A stretch of DNA of 64,000 nucleotides from Lasioglossum baleicum (lineage: Eukaryota; Arthropoda; Insecta; Hymenoptera; Halictidae). A program made the translations under genes and the position numbers. Positions 1 through 10,343 of this stretch are shown piece after piece. The notes under the pieces are model-generated. The model was not told where the DNA came from, did not search any database, and worked only from the letters and a program-made list of their open reading frames with translations. Every line of letters begins with the position of its first letter. Positions within the stretch are counted from its first letter, which is position 1. The stretch lies in contig NC_134948.1 of assembly GCF_051020765.1 (NCBI RefSeq), forward strand, positions 984,501 through 1,048,500, given 5' to 3'.

Positions 1-608
1 CAAATGTTGCAATGCGCTGCGTTGATCAGTGCCTCGCACTGTTCATTCGTTAGCTGTTTCATAATTTATCAAATAAAAAAATTATAAGAAAGATCTTATT
101 TTTTATTTAAAACCAATCCTCCTCCTCCGCCTCATCCTCCTACTCATACAATTAACTCGTATTTATTAAAAAGAAAACAATTACAGTAATAATATCGCCC
201 CCTCCCCATACAGCGAGATATTTTTTACATTAGTGAAAAGTTACTCTTATCTACTCTTTAATTATACAAATATACAAGTATTAAAAAATAATTAAAATAT
301 AATTATTGCAGCGAATTTCTTGTCATTTGTCTTCATTATTTTTGTTTCCTGCGAACAGACAGATAGACAGTTATATATCATGTTATATACTTTGGGATAT
401 TTTTTCTTTGAAAATTTATTTACCTTCGAGCGACGATTCTTTGACGAATCCTCAGACGTCCATACCGCGCTTCGCCCAGGATCAATCTCCAATTTCACAA
501 TCATTGTGAAACACTGTGTGAAAAAAATAAAAAAAACGTAAAAAGAGGTATCATGTTTGTGGTTTTGACGTGGAAAAAATTCAAAGTCGCGTCTTTATAA
601 CTGATACT
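1..608. other. AT-rich stretch without recognisable gene
   Basis: AT-rich DNA with pyrimidine-rich patches around 115-145 and 190-215. Short frames at 292-541 on both strands have no recognisable motif and overlap each other, so I read them as chance. I see no terminal repeat of a known element here. Confidence 0.5.
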
Positions 609-1145
609 TTACGTGTTTTTATAATTGTTAACCCCTGCTCGAAATGTTTGTACTTCGCGCAGACTGCAATGGTATGTGATGTTTTTTGTCGGTTGCCAAC
701 AGTGAAGTCGACACGGTTCGTCATCAGCAATTTCATACACGGGATCGTGAACTAGTACATCGTATTTCGGACAGTTGAAATCTTCCAAATTTATCGAGTT
801 TATTTTCATTTTTCGAAGGATGTCTCTGTCTCGAAACATCCACCTTTGTACGCTACGACAGGATTCGCATAATCGCGCACAAAATTTAGAATTACTTCGA
901 ATATATCGTGCTGTTGTTATTTTTCATAGCCGAAATCTTTAAATGGAATCCCGTGTATGAAATTGCTGACATACCATGCAGACTTTTTGTCAGCGTCGGA
1001 TAAACAACGTTCTTCCCCAAGCGAAATTCGAAGAGTTCGAACGAGCCGTCATGACAAACATCGATCACATGGCTAACTCTTTGCATATAAATTTTTTTCC
1101 CACAATGAAACCGTCCATGTCAATGATGTGAATGATACGATCCAT
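609..1145 (-). pseudogene. Relic of Polinton Cys/His-rich protein (second copy of the 26.2-kb gene)
   Basis: Reading on the minus strand from an ATG at 1145, the translation shows the same landmarks as the better copy at 26227-26738: an N-terminal HIIDMDGF motif followed by a KKF-CKELA motif, a central PVVAYKGG motif, and a C-terminal CPKYD...CRLHC...YHCSLREVQTF block. The frame must be changed at least twice (about 1085 and 800), so the gene is dead. The function of the family is unknown to me; the conserved Asp near the N-terminus and the paired Cys/His at the C-terminus would fit a nuclease or a zinc-binding protein, but that is inference. Its order and strand do not fit the main Polinton, which has its own copy, so this is a remnant of another element. 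Confidence 0.6.
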
Positions 1146-1209
1146 CTAAATAAAGAAAGTTTTTTCACTAGATGTTACATCGTTTACTAATTTTTTTTAT
1201 TTTACTTAC
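1146..1209 (-). other. Probable 5' UTR intron ending at the start codon
   Basis: On the minus strand a GTAAGTA donor (1209) and a TTTAG acceptor (1146) flank 64 nt; the acceptor is directly followed by the ATG at 1145. The second copy of this gene has the same arrangement at 26166-26226. Confidence 0.5.
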
Positions 1210-1497
1210 CGTTGAAGAAATGGGGGGAATGCGCAAAGTTGACTGGTCGGATGATAAAAACACACCAGCGATGTAACTTCGTATAGCGACCGTGATCGTC
1301 GACGTTTTTTATGCTATTACTTCATACGACGACTGTTACGAGCAATTTATAATGGATACCCCTACCCACTAATGCAAAAAATATCTCCATATAATATTCC
1401 ACACACACGCAACAAGTCCAACGGGCAGTACGCGAAAACCGTCACGTATGGAAAAATGGTTGATCTTTGAATCTCAACACGACAAACGCTTGCAACG
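1210..1497. other. No recognisable feature
   Basis: Region upstream (in gene sense) of the relic gene at 609-1145. No coding frame, no terminal repeat and no clear TATA box seen. Confidence 0.4.
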
Positions 1498-2935
1498 ATG
1501 GAACGTTCACGAAGACTTCGCGTTCCATCGCGTCCTGTTCATTCATTCTTACCATCCCCACCAACTACAATAAAAAGATGGAAGAAATGATTTGAAATGC
1601 TACTCTTAATGAGCGTTTACGATAGCTGACTGTATGGCGATGGCAGACAGAAACAGCGACACGGTCCTCTTACATCTTGCATTACATCGATAAGAAGATC
1701 TTTCAGAGGGGACCGTTGTATATTTATGAAATTAAACAAGACGTTCATCGAACTCGTGAGATTAGACGTTCGTCGAAATCTCCGCTCGATAACAAAATCG
1801 TCGATAAACTTTATAATCGTAAAAAATTTACAGCATGATTGATTATGTTCACAAATATTAATAACTATACTAATTTAAATGATAACACAAAATGAAATCT
1901 GTGCGAAAGTGCTCTGTACACCTAACTGAAAAACTTCTGTAATACAAGAATTTACACAATTTTCCTCAAAACACTTGAAAATTGCCAATGAACGGACGCT
2001 GTTTCAGAAAGCGTGGCGTAAAATCTGTTGGCTTTCAATGAAGTATACTACAAGCGACCTTTAGCTACGTTGGATAGAAAAAATGCCATGACAAACGGAA
2101 AAATTTAGAAATTGACTTCTTTCTAGATTGTCGGCCAAATACCGCAGAGTTGGGCATTAATCGATTAAAATTTTAGTCAAGATTGATTAATGTGTATGAT
2201 TAAAAGAAGAAATCATCGAAAAATCGAAGACTGATTCAATCGATTTATGAAGTTCATAATCACCATACGGTCTATTCATAAATTGTAATAACCAGGGAGA
2301 TAGAGACAGAGAGCGGAGATGAAGAATTGACAGAAATATATCTCAAGAGAAACTCAGTTTACATTTTTTTCAGTATTCATACAGTTTTGATTCCGTATTT
2401 CATTTCGAAGTTCCAACAGTTAATCATTAATGGAACGTTTGCGAAGACTTCGCGTTCCATCGCGTCCTGTTCATTCATTCTTACCATCCCCAACCAACTA
2501 CGATAAAAAGATGTATGAAATTATTTGAAATGCTACTTTTAATGAATGTTTACGATAGCTGGCTGTATGGCGATGGCAGACAGAAACAGTGACACGGTCC
2601 TCTTACATCTTGCATTACATCGATAAGAAGATCTTTCAGAGGGGGCCGTTGTATATTTACGAAATTAAACAAGACGTTCATCGAACTCCTGAGATTATAC
2701 GTTCATCGAAATCTCCGCACGTGAGAAAAACCGTTGGTCCTCAAGTTTGACAAATCGATGTTGAGAAAAATTATTGACTGGCTGTATGGTCCCCTTACAT
2801 AAATCTTTCAGAGGGGACCGTTGTATATATTTATGAAATTAAACAAGACGTTCATTGAACTCCGTTCAAATGAATATTTTACGATAGCTGGATGGCGATG
2901 ACAGACATAAACAGTCTTGCATGACGTAGACAAGG
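1498..2935. repeat. Duplicated ~290-bp block in direct orientation
   Basis: A block starting at a GGAACGTT motif and containing 'gaagacttcgcgttccatcg' lies at about 1498-1790 and again at about 2430-2720 with scattered differences. A shortened, diverged third copy of its second half (with the 'agaggggaccgttgtat' segment) lies at about 2790-2935. The spacer 1791-2429 is AT-rich without genes. I cannot assign the block to a family; a Polinton terminal or intergenic region is one possibility. Confidence 0.6.
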
Positions 2936-2976
2936 AGACGTGAAAACATAAACACGTTCGGACATGTTCCCAGGGA

Positions 2977-3120
2977 TCACCCCCCCCCCCCTCCCCCTCA
3001 CCAGGCTTATGCAATACCTGGAAACTGGTGTTGAATGCAATACTTGGAAACTGCCCCCCCCTCCCCCATCTTTCAAGATATGGGAGCATGCTGTATCGCC
3101 CCCCCTCCCCCTCCCCCAAA
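2977..3120. repeat. C-tract-rich simple repeat with internal duplication
   Basis: Several runs of 5-12 C separated by T or short spacers, with a duplicated unit around a 'TGGAAACTG' motif (3016-3050). The opposite strand is strongly G-rich and could form G-quadruplexes. Glycine-rich translations of the minus strand are by-products of the tracts. Confidence 0.7.
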
Positions 3121-3214
3121 AACATGATGCAATAATTCCATTAAAAATATGACGTAATATATGCTCGTGCAATACCGCTCGGCGGTACCACACTCCCGTG
3201 GATTGAAAAGTGAA

Positions 3215-3652
3215 TTAGAACCCGCCTATAACATCTACTAATCGTTCTACGACAGAAGCTTTCATAGTGCTAAATGTTGAATAATGATGAATTTTGTGTT
3301 TTTTTAGATATTCTTGAAAATTCGCATTGTAGAATTCTTTACCCATATCAGTCTGCAAATTGTTAGGTGATCTACCATCTTTTTTTAACACGAGTGCAAA
3401 AGCTTTGCACACATCATCAGCATTTTTACTTTTCAAAGGAATCGCCCATGCATATTTACTGAATACATCGATTATCGTAAGAATATATCGATGACCTTGA
3501 TTATTTTGCGCGTATGGTTGAACTTCCACGATATCGGCTTGCCAAAGATCATCCAATCCTCGCACTATCACTCTTCTACGTGGGAAAAAACGTCTTGCCG
3601 GAGCATGCAGTTCTTCAACTAATTTTACCTTTTCTTTACTCATGTTTAACAC
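3215..3652 (-). pseudogene. Polinton integrase (retrovirus-like DDE), C-terminally truncated
   Basis: The 145-residue frame holds the catalytic core of the Polinton/Maverick integrase, which joins element DNA to host DNA. The three acidic residues are visible in LWQADIVEV (first D), LQTDMGKEF (second D) and KASVVERL (E), and the second D to E spacing fits a D,D-35-E enzyme. The N-terminus looks natural (basic, ahead of PRRRVIVRG). The frame stops about ten residues after the catalytic Glu, so the C-terminal DNA-binding/chromodomain-like part is missing. It lies only 9 bp downstream of fibre-like gene 1 on the same strand. This is the left-most gene of the main Polinton; the terminal inverted repeat expected beyond it is not seen. 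Confidence 0.85.
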
Positions 3653-3661
3653 TCTCTTCCT

Positions 3662-4711
3662 TTATTCCATATCTATAACTTCCTCCTTGTTATTGTATGT
3701 ATGTCGTATTTGCGCATAAATTTCATTAAATTTATCATCCAAAGATTTCTTAAAATCTTCATTAGCCTTATCCCGTTCTTCAATCAACTCGCTCAATTTC
3801 TTGTGCAAACTGTCATTGAAAGCGGCGAATCTCTCATTTAATTCTTCATCGGTTTCATAACCACCAGTTTCAAATTTTCGAAGCATAACCTGCACGGTTT
3901 GTTCGAGAAACATCAACTTTCCTTGGTTCAACTTGTTTGTATCCACCGTTTCCTTCGCCGCATTAATTTTATCAATCAACATATTCTTCAAGTTTGATAA
4001 TTTTCTTTCCATGTTTCTATTGATTTCAAATTCAACTGTCAAAAGTTTATTATTGAATTTATCAATATTTTTAGCAAAAGCACTCATTTTTTCACGATCT
4101 GCTTTACGTTCACGCTTCAATACTTCCATCAAATCATCCTCGAGCTTAAAAAATTTATCGCGAAAAAATTCTTTATAATTTGTAGGTATCTCCGTTTTTT
4201 CAAACTCATTTGACTTTTCCTCATGCTGTTTCACATGTTTCTCAATATCGTTCAGCTTAGCTTCATGCAATAGTTCATTGCTAACCACATTTTTACGGAG
4301 ATTTTCAATCTTGTTATCAACATTTTTACGGAATTCATTGGTGAGTGTCGTTTTCATACTATTAATGTATGAATCAACGTACTGTTTTATTGCCGAATCA
4401 TCTGTTTCAATATTTTCGATACGCACGTATTTCACGCCATCAATTGTTATCGCTTTCTTACCAACGGAGTCATCCGCGTAACCTTTCGCTGCAACCGGAG
4501 CTTTCACATTTTCAATAGTCGGAGACTCTACACCCTTTTTGTCTATCAAACTTATAATAAATTCCAATAACATTTTATTTAAAGCAATAGCTTTGTCATC
4601 GCTGCCATCATTCGTCAACCCTGATGGATCCTTTTTACGACCCTCCGTGGTAGCTGTGTTGAGATTCGTCATAATGTCTCGAATAAGTTCGGTAGATAAT
4701 TCATTCGACAT
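3662..4711 (-). CDS. Coiled-coil fibre-like protein 1 (Polinton)
   Basis: Uninterrupted 349-residue frame, ATG at 4711. Residues 1-75 are mostly helical; around residues 78-120 there is a short segment with DSVGKKAITIDG and DDSAIKQYVDS; the rest is a long Lys/Glu-rich coiled coil. The D-x-x-x-K-x-Y-V-D pattern is like the DAVNKxYVD element that marks trimeric fibre or tail-spike proteins of phages and fibre-like proteins of adintoviruses/Polintons, and fibre-like protein 2 (10686-11110) has the same pattern. A virion-surface spike or receptor-binding role is inference. No globular head domain is visible. The gene is co-directional with and just upstream of the integrase. It is one of the few unbroken genes of the element. 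Confidence 0.6.
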   Translation of the reverse strand: MSNELSTELIRDIMTNLNTATTEGRKKDPSGLTNDGSDDKAIALNKMLLEFIISLIDKKGVESPTIENVKAPVAAKGYADDSVGKKAITIDGVKYVRIENIETDDSAIKQYVDSYINSMKTTLTNEFRKNVDNKIENLRKNVVSNELLHEAKLNDIEKHVKQHEEKSNEFEKTEIPTNYKEFFRDKFFKLEDDLMEVLKRERKADREKMSAFAKNIDKFNNKLLTVEFEINRNMERKLSNLKNMLIDKINAAKETVDTNKLNQGKLMFLEQTVQVMLRKFETGGYETDEELNERFAAFNDSLHKKLSELIEERDKANEDFKKSLDDKFNEIYAQIRHTYNNKEEVIDME

Positions 4712-4996
4712 TGTTTTGCGATGTGTCTAGCACGATGATCTTTTTAAGATTGTTTATGATTAGACCCATATTATTAATTATATTGAATGAGGAGGAGGGG
4801 TGGGGGGAATATGTAAAGGTTAATCATTTTTTAAAAATAGGAATGACATATATCAACTCCTAAAAGAATTAAATGTGTGAAGAAGTTGTAGTTTTCCACA
4901 TAATAAATGACTAATGTCGTCGCGTAGAATATGTTGTAGATTAAAAGTTTATTGAGGGGTCAATTGCTAAAAATACATTGCATAAAAACACTTATT
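4712..4996. other. Intergenic region between fibre-like gene 1 and gene X
   Basis: Divergent intergenic space. It contains a short purine-rich tract (4789-4808). The left arm of the large inverted repeat begins near 4895. Confidence 0.4.
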
Positions 4997-5006
4997 AGTA
5001 TATAAG
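4997..5006 (+). promoter_or_regulatory. TATA box of gene X
   Basis: A 'gtatataag' sequence lies about 95 bp ahead of the inferred ATG at 5098 and about 30 bp ahead of an Inr-like 'atcactg'. A mirror copy lies at the same place in the inverted arm (about 10435-10444). Confidence 0.45.
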
Positions 5007-5097
5007 TACTGTTTCATCGAGCCATCTAATCACTGCTAGCTGTACTACAATTATGGAAAATCATTTCTAACATATTTGGTGTTTACTGGTTGTAAAG

Positions 5098-5627
5098 ATG
5101 TTTATTAAGGTATGTCATTCCATATTTTTTTAAACGAAGTCGATATCGAATCAACATGAAACATATTGTTACAGATAATAGAATCCATATTTATAATTAT
5201 CAGTCTTACAACATATATGATTCCGATGGATCCCGAACCGGTTAAACGTATGAACCAGAATTTGCCATGGATTGATAAGAAAGAGGCATACACTCAGATA
5301 TTCCAGAAGATGTTGGCAATACGTCATAATCTATCATGTGTAATAGATATGGAATTAAATAATGTGATGCTAGACTACATGCCGGATAATATACCAGATG
5401 ATGAAAGACCATATTTTAACATTATAAATCCGCTGTGCTACACTTCTCCTAAAAGATGACGAATGATCGATTCAACTAAAGAAATCACATCGGTGATAAA
5501 AAATGAAAGTGTAACTATGCCCACATGTGAAAAATATCTCGATATGTGTCTGCATCAGCATTATCATGATTATCGTAAAGTTATGGATTGGAGGACAACA
5601 AACTTGGAATTGCCGATGATGTATTAA
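5098..5627 (+). pseudogene. Polinton gene X, unknown function, one in-frame stop
   Basis: I infer a 12-nt first coding exon (5098-5109, MFIK), an intron 5110-5174 (GTATGT...TTACAG) and a second exon 5175-5627. Exon 2 begins with a hydrophobic stretch (IIESIFIIISLTTYM), perhaps a membrane anchor or signal, then MDPEPVKRMNQNLPW, a helical middle, and a C-terminal part with CEKYLDMCLHQHYHDY and DWRTTNLELPMMY. A TGA at 5457-5459 interrupts the frame near residue 99; the downstream frame continues without shift, which suggests a TGG to TGA change. An AATAAA lies at 5630. An alternative start is the ATG at 5226. I do not recognise the family. It sits between the two fibre-like genes, convergent with fibre 2. 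Confidence 0.55.
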
Positions 5628-5683
5628 AAAATAAAAGAAAGTTATATACATTTTTTTATTGTAATGAATATTGCTATGTTAAT

Positions 5684-6027
5684 TGTTGCGGATCGCGCGA
5701 GCTCCGCGACGGCACGCGACTTATTATAGGCCAGGGGAGAGAGAGGTGACGGGGTTGCCAAAAATCATAACATTGATTCTCTACCATAGAGGCCCCTCTT
5801 CACCTCTCCTCCCATCGTTCTGACTCCTCGGGCACAGCTGATTACCCGAAGAGTCAGTTGCTTTTCGAACTCCCGCTTCGCTTGAGCGGTTAACACTTTC
5901 GCTACTGGAAAACAATCGCTTTGCTTGAGCTATTAAAATACTAAGGCCTTTGCGCTTCTCGGGTCTTCTAGTTTCCAGCCTACACTGGATTCTAGCTTCT
6001 CTTGTTTAAAGTTCGTTACGTTCTAGT
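5684..6027 (+). other. ~340-bp segment next to Helentron A, possibly tail of another Helentron
   Basis: GC-richer block beginning near 'gttgcggatcgcgcg' and ending in CTAG followed by T directly at the 5' end of Helentron A. Helentron 3' ends in this window are CTAG|T, so this may be the 3' part of a tandem partner. Its inverted copy is 9414-9757. No coding potential. Confidence 0.4.
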
Positions 6028-6146
6028 TAACTTCCCGATTTTATAGGGAAGTTATTGTAATGACCCCGAAAGTCGAAAATCGATTTTTTAGCAGATCTTC
6101 ACGTTTCATGGTCATTGCAGTCATTTTAGACTATCTTCAGCAAAAT

Positions 6147-6180
6147 GTTCGTATGTGTGTGTGTGTGTGTGTGTGTGCGC
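6147..6180. repeat. (GT)n microsatellite in Helentron A
   Basis: Alternating GT run. Corresponding (CA)n runs occur at 9243-9290, 25588-25632 and 39282-39303 in the other Helentron copies, with different lengths. Confidence 0.9.
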
Positions 6181-6589
6181 GTATGGCCGTTTCTATGTAA
6201 TCAAATTTTTCGTTAACGTTTTCAGAAAAAGTAACAACGCGATCAGGATGATGAATGATGCAATCGATGTGCCCCGCTGTAACTTAGAGCTGATTAGATT
6301 TTGGTCCATTTTGGTCAAGCATTTTTTAGTTTTTTTAGTTTTTTCGAAAGAAGTTCATTCAACGATGCAATTTATACGAGAGAATGGAAAGTTTCCACCG
6401 AAGAAACAAACGTAATTACACAAAAAAATTTTTTTCGATTTTTTTTAAATTAAAAAAAAAAATTTTTTTGAAATTTTTTTTGTACCTTACGATGATGTTT
6501 CCGCTTACAATAATCGAAAATTATCCCAATGCAAGAGTGAGTTAATCATCTCTACTCCCGAGAATACATTTTCAAAGAATATCGATGAA

Positions 6590-7226
6590 AGTACAAAAAA
6601 AAATTTATATTACAATCTTTAAAAAAAACAATCAGTTTAAAACGAATTATTAACTGAGATTAAATTGAAAATTAATGTAAACTATATGATAATTATTAAT
6701 AACATTGATGTTGAAAACAGCTTGGTTAATGGAGCACACACACACACATGCGGAATATTAAAATTTATTACTTTTCAAGAAAATACTAAAATTCCGTCTA
6801 TATTGTGGTTAGATTTTCAATTGGCCAGAGTAGGAGTGAAAGTAAGAACTCGTTATCGTGATTATATGAAAAATGCAAATATTGATCAAAATTTTACACC
6901 AATAATAAAAATATCGAATCAAGTAAATATGTCGAGTGAGGAATAATATCAAATCACACGTAGTCAATTTCCAGTGGTTCCTGCTGAAGCGATTACGATT
7001 CATAAAAGTCACGGACAAACATACGAGAAAGTATGTTTGTATTTTAAAAAATCAGAAAGGCGAACTTGACAAATGTTGTATGTATAATAGCACTGAACAG
7101 AGTTTCAAAATTGAGCGCGGTTTATATATTTTGGGACAATTTAAATTAACAGTATCGAAGAAAACCAGGATCAATACTGCAAACCCGGATAATAAGGAGT
7201 TGTATCGTTTGCGAAAAACTAATTAA
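6590..7226 (+). pseudogene. Pif1-type helicase C-terminal fragment (Helentron A)
   Basis: Frames at 6665-6946 and 6936-7226 together show the C-terminal motifs of Pif1/RecD-like superfamily 1 helicase as encoded by Helitrons: VVPAEAITIHKS (motif V) and, damaged here, the ALSRVSKL (motif VI) region. Compared with the cleaner copy at 38472-39023, it has a stop at 6943 and frameshifts. The Walker A part and the Rep nuclease are absent. The ancestral role is unwinding during rolling-circle transposition. Confidence 0.7.
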
Positions 7227-7615
7227 GACAACTTATTTTGCAACATTAGTATGCTATAACAAGGAACCAAGCGAGCAACGAGCATACGATGTTGGTTTAA
7301 TGCGACGCCATATAGCAAACATTTTGATAAGTAGAAAACTATTGAATTTCCCTGAAAACGTATAATCTTCTTAAAACGTACACTTAATAATGATAATAAT
7401 ATACTGCAACTAACGAATCGGGAAGTTCTTTGTGTGGCTCGTGGAGAGTCACACACCAAATAAAAAAAAAACATTAATAGCTATAGGTACTACTAGCTAT
7501 GCGTACCACTAACCCTTTCGCAAGAGCAGTCCTATCCGCGAGCTCGCAAAGCGAGCGAGCAAAAACAACCCTACTCGCGAGCGAGCGAAGCGAGCGAGCA
7601 ACAATAACCCTCTAG

Positions 7616-7816
7616 TTTAAGTTAGTTCTAAGTGGTGACGGTTCCTTTGACATCAATTTAAATAAACTGGACAATGACTTGTGCTTTATACACTTAACCA
7701 ACAGTGCTAGTGACATTGATTTTCATATCCTTCCACGACCCTTCTATTCCTTTACAATCGTAAAGTTATGGATTGGAGGACAACAAACTTGGAATTGCCG
7801 ATGATGTATTAAAAAA
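7616..7816. other. Centre of the inverted duplication, with a third partial copy of the gene X end
   Basis: Unique 7616-7756, then about 60 bp (7757-7816) identical in sense to the last part of gene X (DYRKVMDW... to the stop), immediately followed by the reversed Helentron B. Gene X tail sequence therefore occurs three times: here, at 5573-5632 and inverted at 9809-9868. Confidence 0.65.
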
Positions 7817-9246
7817 CTAGAGGGTTATTGTTGCTCGCTCGCTTCGCTCGCTCGCGAGTAGGGTTGTTTTTGCTCGCTCGCTTCGCGAGCTCGCGGATAG
7901 GACTGCTCTTGCGAAAGGGTTAGTGGTACGCATGGCTAGTAGTACCTATAGCTATTAATGTTTTTTTGATTTGGTGTGTGACTCTCCACGAGCCACACAA
8001 AGAACTTCCCGATTCGTTAGTTGCAGTATATTATTATCATTATTTTTAGTACGTTTTAAGAAGATTATACGTTTTCAGGGAAATTCAATAGTTTTCTACT
8101 TATCAAGATGTTTGCTATATGGCGTCGCCTTAAACGAACATCGTAGACTCGTTGCTCGCTTGGTTCCTTGTTATAGCGTACTGATGTTGCAAAATAAATT
8201 GTCTTAATTATTATAGTTTTTCGCAAACGATACGACTCCTCATTATCCGGGTTAGCAGTATTGACCTTGGTTTTCTTCGATACTGTTAATTTAAATTGTC
8301 CCAAAATATATAAACCGCTCAATTTTGAAACTCTGCTCAGTGCTACATACAACATGTGTAAAGTTCGTTTTTCTGATGTTTTAAAATTCAAACATACTTT
8401 TCTCGTATGTTTGTCCCTGACTTTTATGAATCGTAATCGCTTCAGCAGGAACCACTGGAAATTGACTACGTGTGATTTGATATTTTTCCTCACTCGACAT
8501 ATTTACTTGATTCGATATTTTTATTATTGGTGGCAAATTTTGATGAATATTTGCATTTTTCATATAATCACGATAACGAGTTCTTACTTTCACTCCTACT
8601 CTGGCCAATTGAAAATCTAACCACAATATAGACGGAATTTTAGTATTTTCTTGAAAAGTAATAAATTTTAATATTCCGCATGTGTGCTCCATTAACCAAT
8701 CCGTTTTCAACATTAATGTTATTAATAATTATCATATTGTTTATATTAATTTTCAATTTAATCTCAGTTAATAATTCGTTTTGAACTGATTGTTTTTTTA
8801 AAGATTGTAATATAAATTTTTTTTGTACTTTCATCGATATTCTTTGAAAATGTATTCTCGGGAGTAGAGATGATTAACTCACTCTTGCATTGGGATAATT
8901 TTCGATTATTGTAAGCGGAAACATTAGCGTAAGGTACAAAAAAAAAATTTTTTTTAAATTAAAAAAATTTTTTTTAATTTAAGAAAAATGAAAAAAAAAT
9001 TTTTTTGTGTAATTACGTTTGTTTCTTCGGTGGAAACTTTCCATTCTCTCGTATAAATTGCATTGTAGAATCAACTCCGTTCGAAAAAAACTAAAAATCT
9101 AAAAAACTACTTGACCAATATGGACCAAAATCTAATCAGCTCTAAGTTACGACGGGGCACATCGATTGCATCATTCATCATTCTGATCGCGTTGTTACTT
9201 TTTCAGAAAACGTTAACGAAAAATTTGATACCATAGAAACAGACAT

Positions 9247-9290
<44 letters not shown>

Positions 9291-9413
9291 GAACATTTTG
9301 CTTAAAATAGTCTAGAATGACTGCAATGACCATGAAACGTGAAGATCTGCTAAAAAATCGATTTTCGATTTTCGGGGTCATTACAATAACTTCCCTATAA
9401 AATCGGGAAGTTA
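7817..9413 (-). mobile_element. Helentron copy B (defective, minus strand)
   Basis: Same ends as copy A in reverse: CTAG end at 7817-7820 (T beyond it in element sense) and AACTTCCC hairpin at 9388-9412. By eye it is almost identical to copy C (24154-25756) and clearly less like copy A. Contains the (CA)n run at 9243-9290 and a helicase fragment. Confidence 0.75.
8065..8834 (-). pseudogene. Pif1-type helicase C-terminal fragment (Helentron B)
   Basis: Overlapping frames 8640-8834, 8381-8713 and 8065-8493 carry LWLDFQLARVGVKVRTRY, QFPVVPAEAITIHKSQGQTY and YVALSRVSKLSGLYI motifs. Frameshifts near 8700 and 8400 separate them. As in the other copies only the C-terminal helicase region remains. 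Confidence 0.7.
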
Positions 9414-9813
9414 ACTAGAACGTAACGAACTTTAAACAAGAGAAGCTAGAATCCAGTGTAGGCTGGAAACTAGAAGACCCGAGAAGCGCAAAGGCCTTAG
9501 TATTTTAATAGCTCAAGCAAAGCGATTGTTTTCCAGTAGCGAAAGTGTTAACCGCTCAAGCGAAGCGGGAGTTCGAAAAGCAACTGACTCTTCGGGTAAT
9601 CAGCTGTGCCCGAGGAGTCAGAACGATGGGAGGAGAGGTGAAGAGGGGCCTCTATGGTAGAGAATCAATGTTATGATTTTTGGCAACCCCGTCACCTCTC
9701 TCTCCCCTGGCCTATAATAAGTCGCGTGCCGTCGCGGAGCTCGCGCGATCCGCAACAATTAACATAGCAATATTCATTACAATAAAAAAATGTATATAAC
9801 TTTCTTTTATTTT

Positions 9814-10343
9814 TTAATACATCATCGGCAATTCCAAGTTTGTTGTCCTCCAATCCATAACTTTACGATAATCATGATAATGCTGATGCAGACACATATC
9901 GAGATATTTTTCACATGTGGGCATAGTTACACTTTCATTTTTTATCACCGATGTGATTTCTTTAGTTGAATCGATCATTCGTCATCTTTTAGGAGAAGTG
10001 TAGCACAGCGGATTTATAATGTTAAAATATGGTCTTTCATCATCTGGTATATTATCCGGCATGTAGTCTAGCATCACATTATTTAATTCCATATCTATTA
10101 CACATGATAGATTATGACGTATTGCCAACATCTTCTGGAATATCTGAGTGTATGCCTCTTTCTTATCAATCCATGGCAAATTCTGGTTCATACGTTTAAC
10201 CGGTTCGGGATCCATCGGAATCATATATGTTGTAAGACTGATAATTATAAATATGGATTCTATTATCTGTAACAATATGTTTCATGTTGATTCGATATCG
10301 ACTTCGTTTAAAAAAATATGGAATGACATACCTTAATAAACAT
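9814..10343 (-). pseudogene. Inverted copy of Polinton gene X
   Basis: Mirror of 5098-5627: exon 1 10343-10332, intron 10331-10267, exon 2 10266-9814, with the same in-frame TGA. Because the stop is shared, it arose before the inverted duplication. It is not an independent gene of the Polinton. Confidence 0.6.

Larger units (their letters stand above)
6028..7615 (+). mobile_element. Helentron/Helitron-like element, copy A (defective)
   Basis: Starts at a 5' hairpin (AACTTCCC...GGGAAGTT with loop 'gattttata') and ends in CCCTCTAG followed by T. An AATCGGGAAGTT near 7425 is the inverse of the 5' end AACTTCCCGATT, giving the asymmetric terminal inverted repeats typical of Helentrons. The 3' end holds the GC-rich 'gcgagcgagc' hairpin-forming repeats. 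Inside are a (GT)n tract (6153-6178), AT-rich DNA and a broken Pif1-type helicase fragment. No Rep/HUH domain is present, so it is non-autonomous. Confidence 0.75.

Noticed and set aside
1..61. Minus-strand peptide beginning MKQLTNEQCEAL that runs out of the window
   Set aside because: Only about 20 codons; a faint likeness to the Cys/His part of Polinton polymerase is not enough to call a gene.
2808..3193. Glycine-rich open frames on the minus strand
   Set aside because: They are translations of the C-tract simple repeat.
6590..7226. Helicase as a gene of the Polinton
   Set aside because: It recurs in four copies with Helentron ends, including one outside the Polinton (38472-39023).
7500..7615. 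Repeated GCGAGCGAGC units as a CRISPR-like array
   Set aside because: Eukaryotic context, no spacer structure, and the units form the 3' hairpin of the Helentron.
7971..8207. Identical short plus-strand proteins here and at 24308-24544
   Set aside because: Antisense to the Helentron helicase remnant; identity reflects recent duplication of Helentrons B and C.
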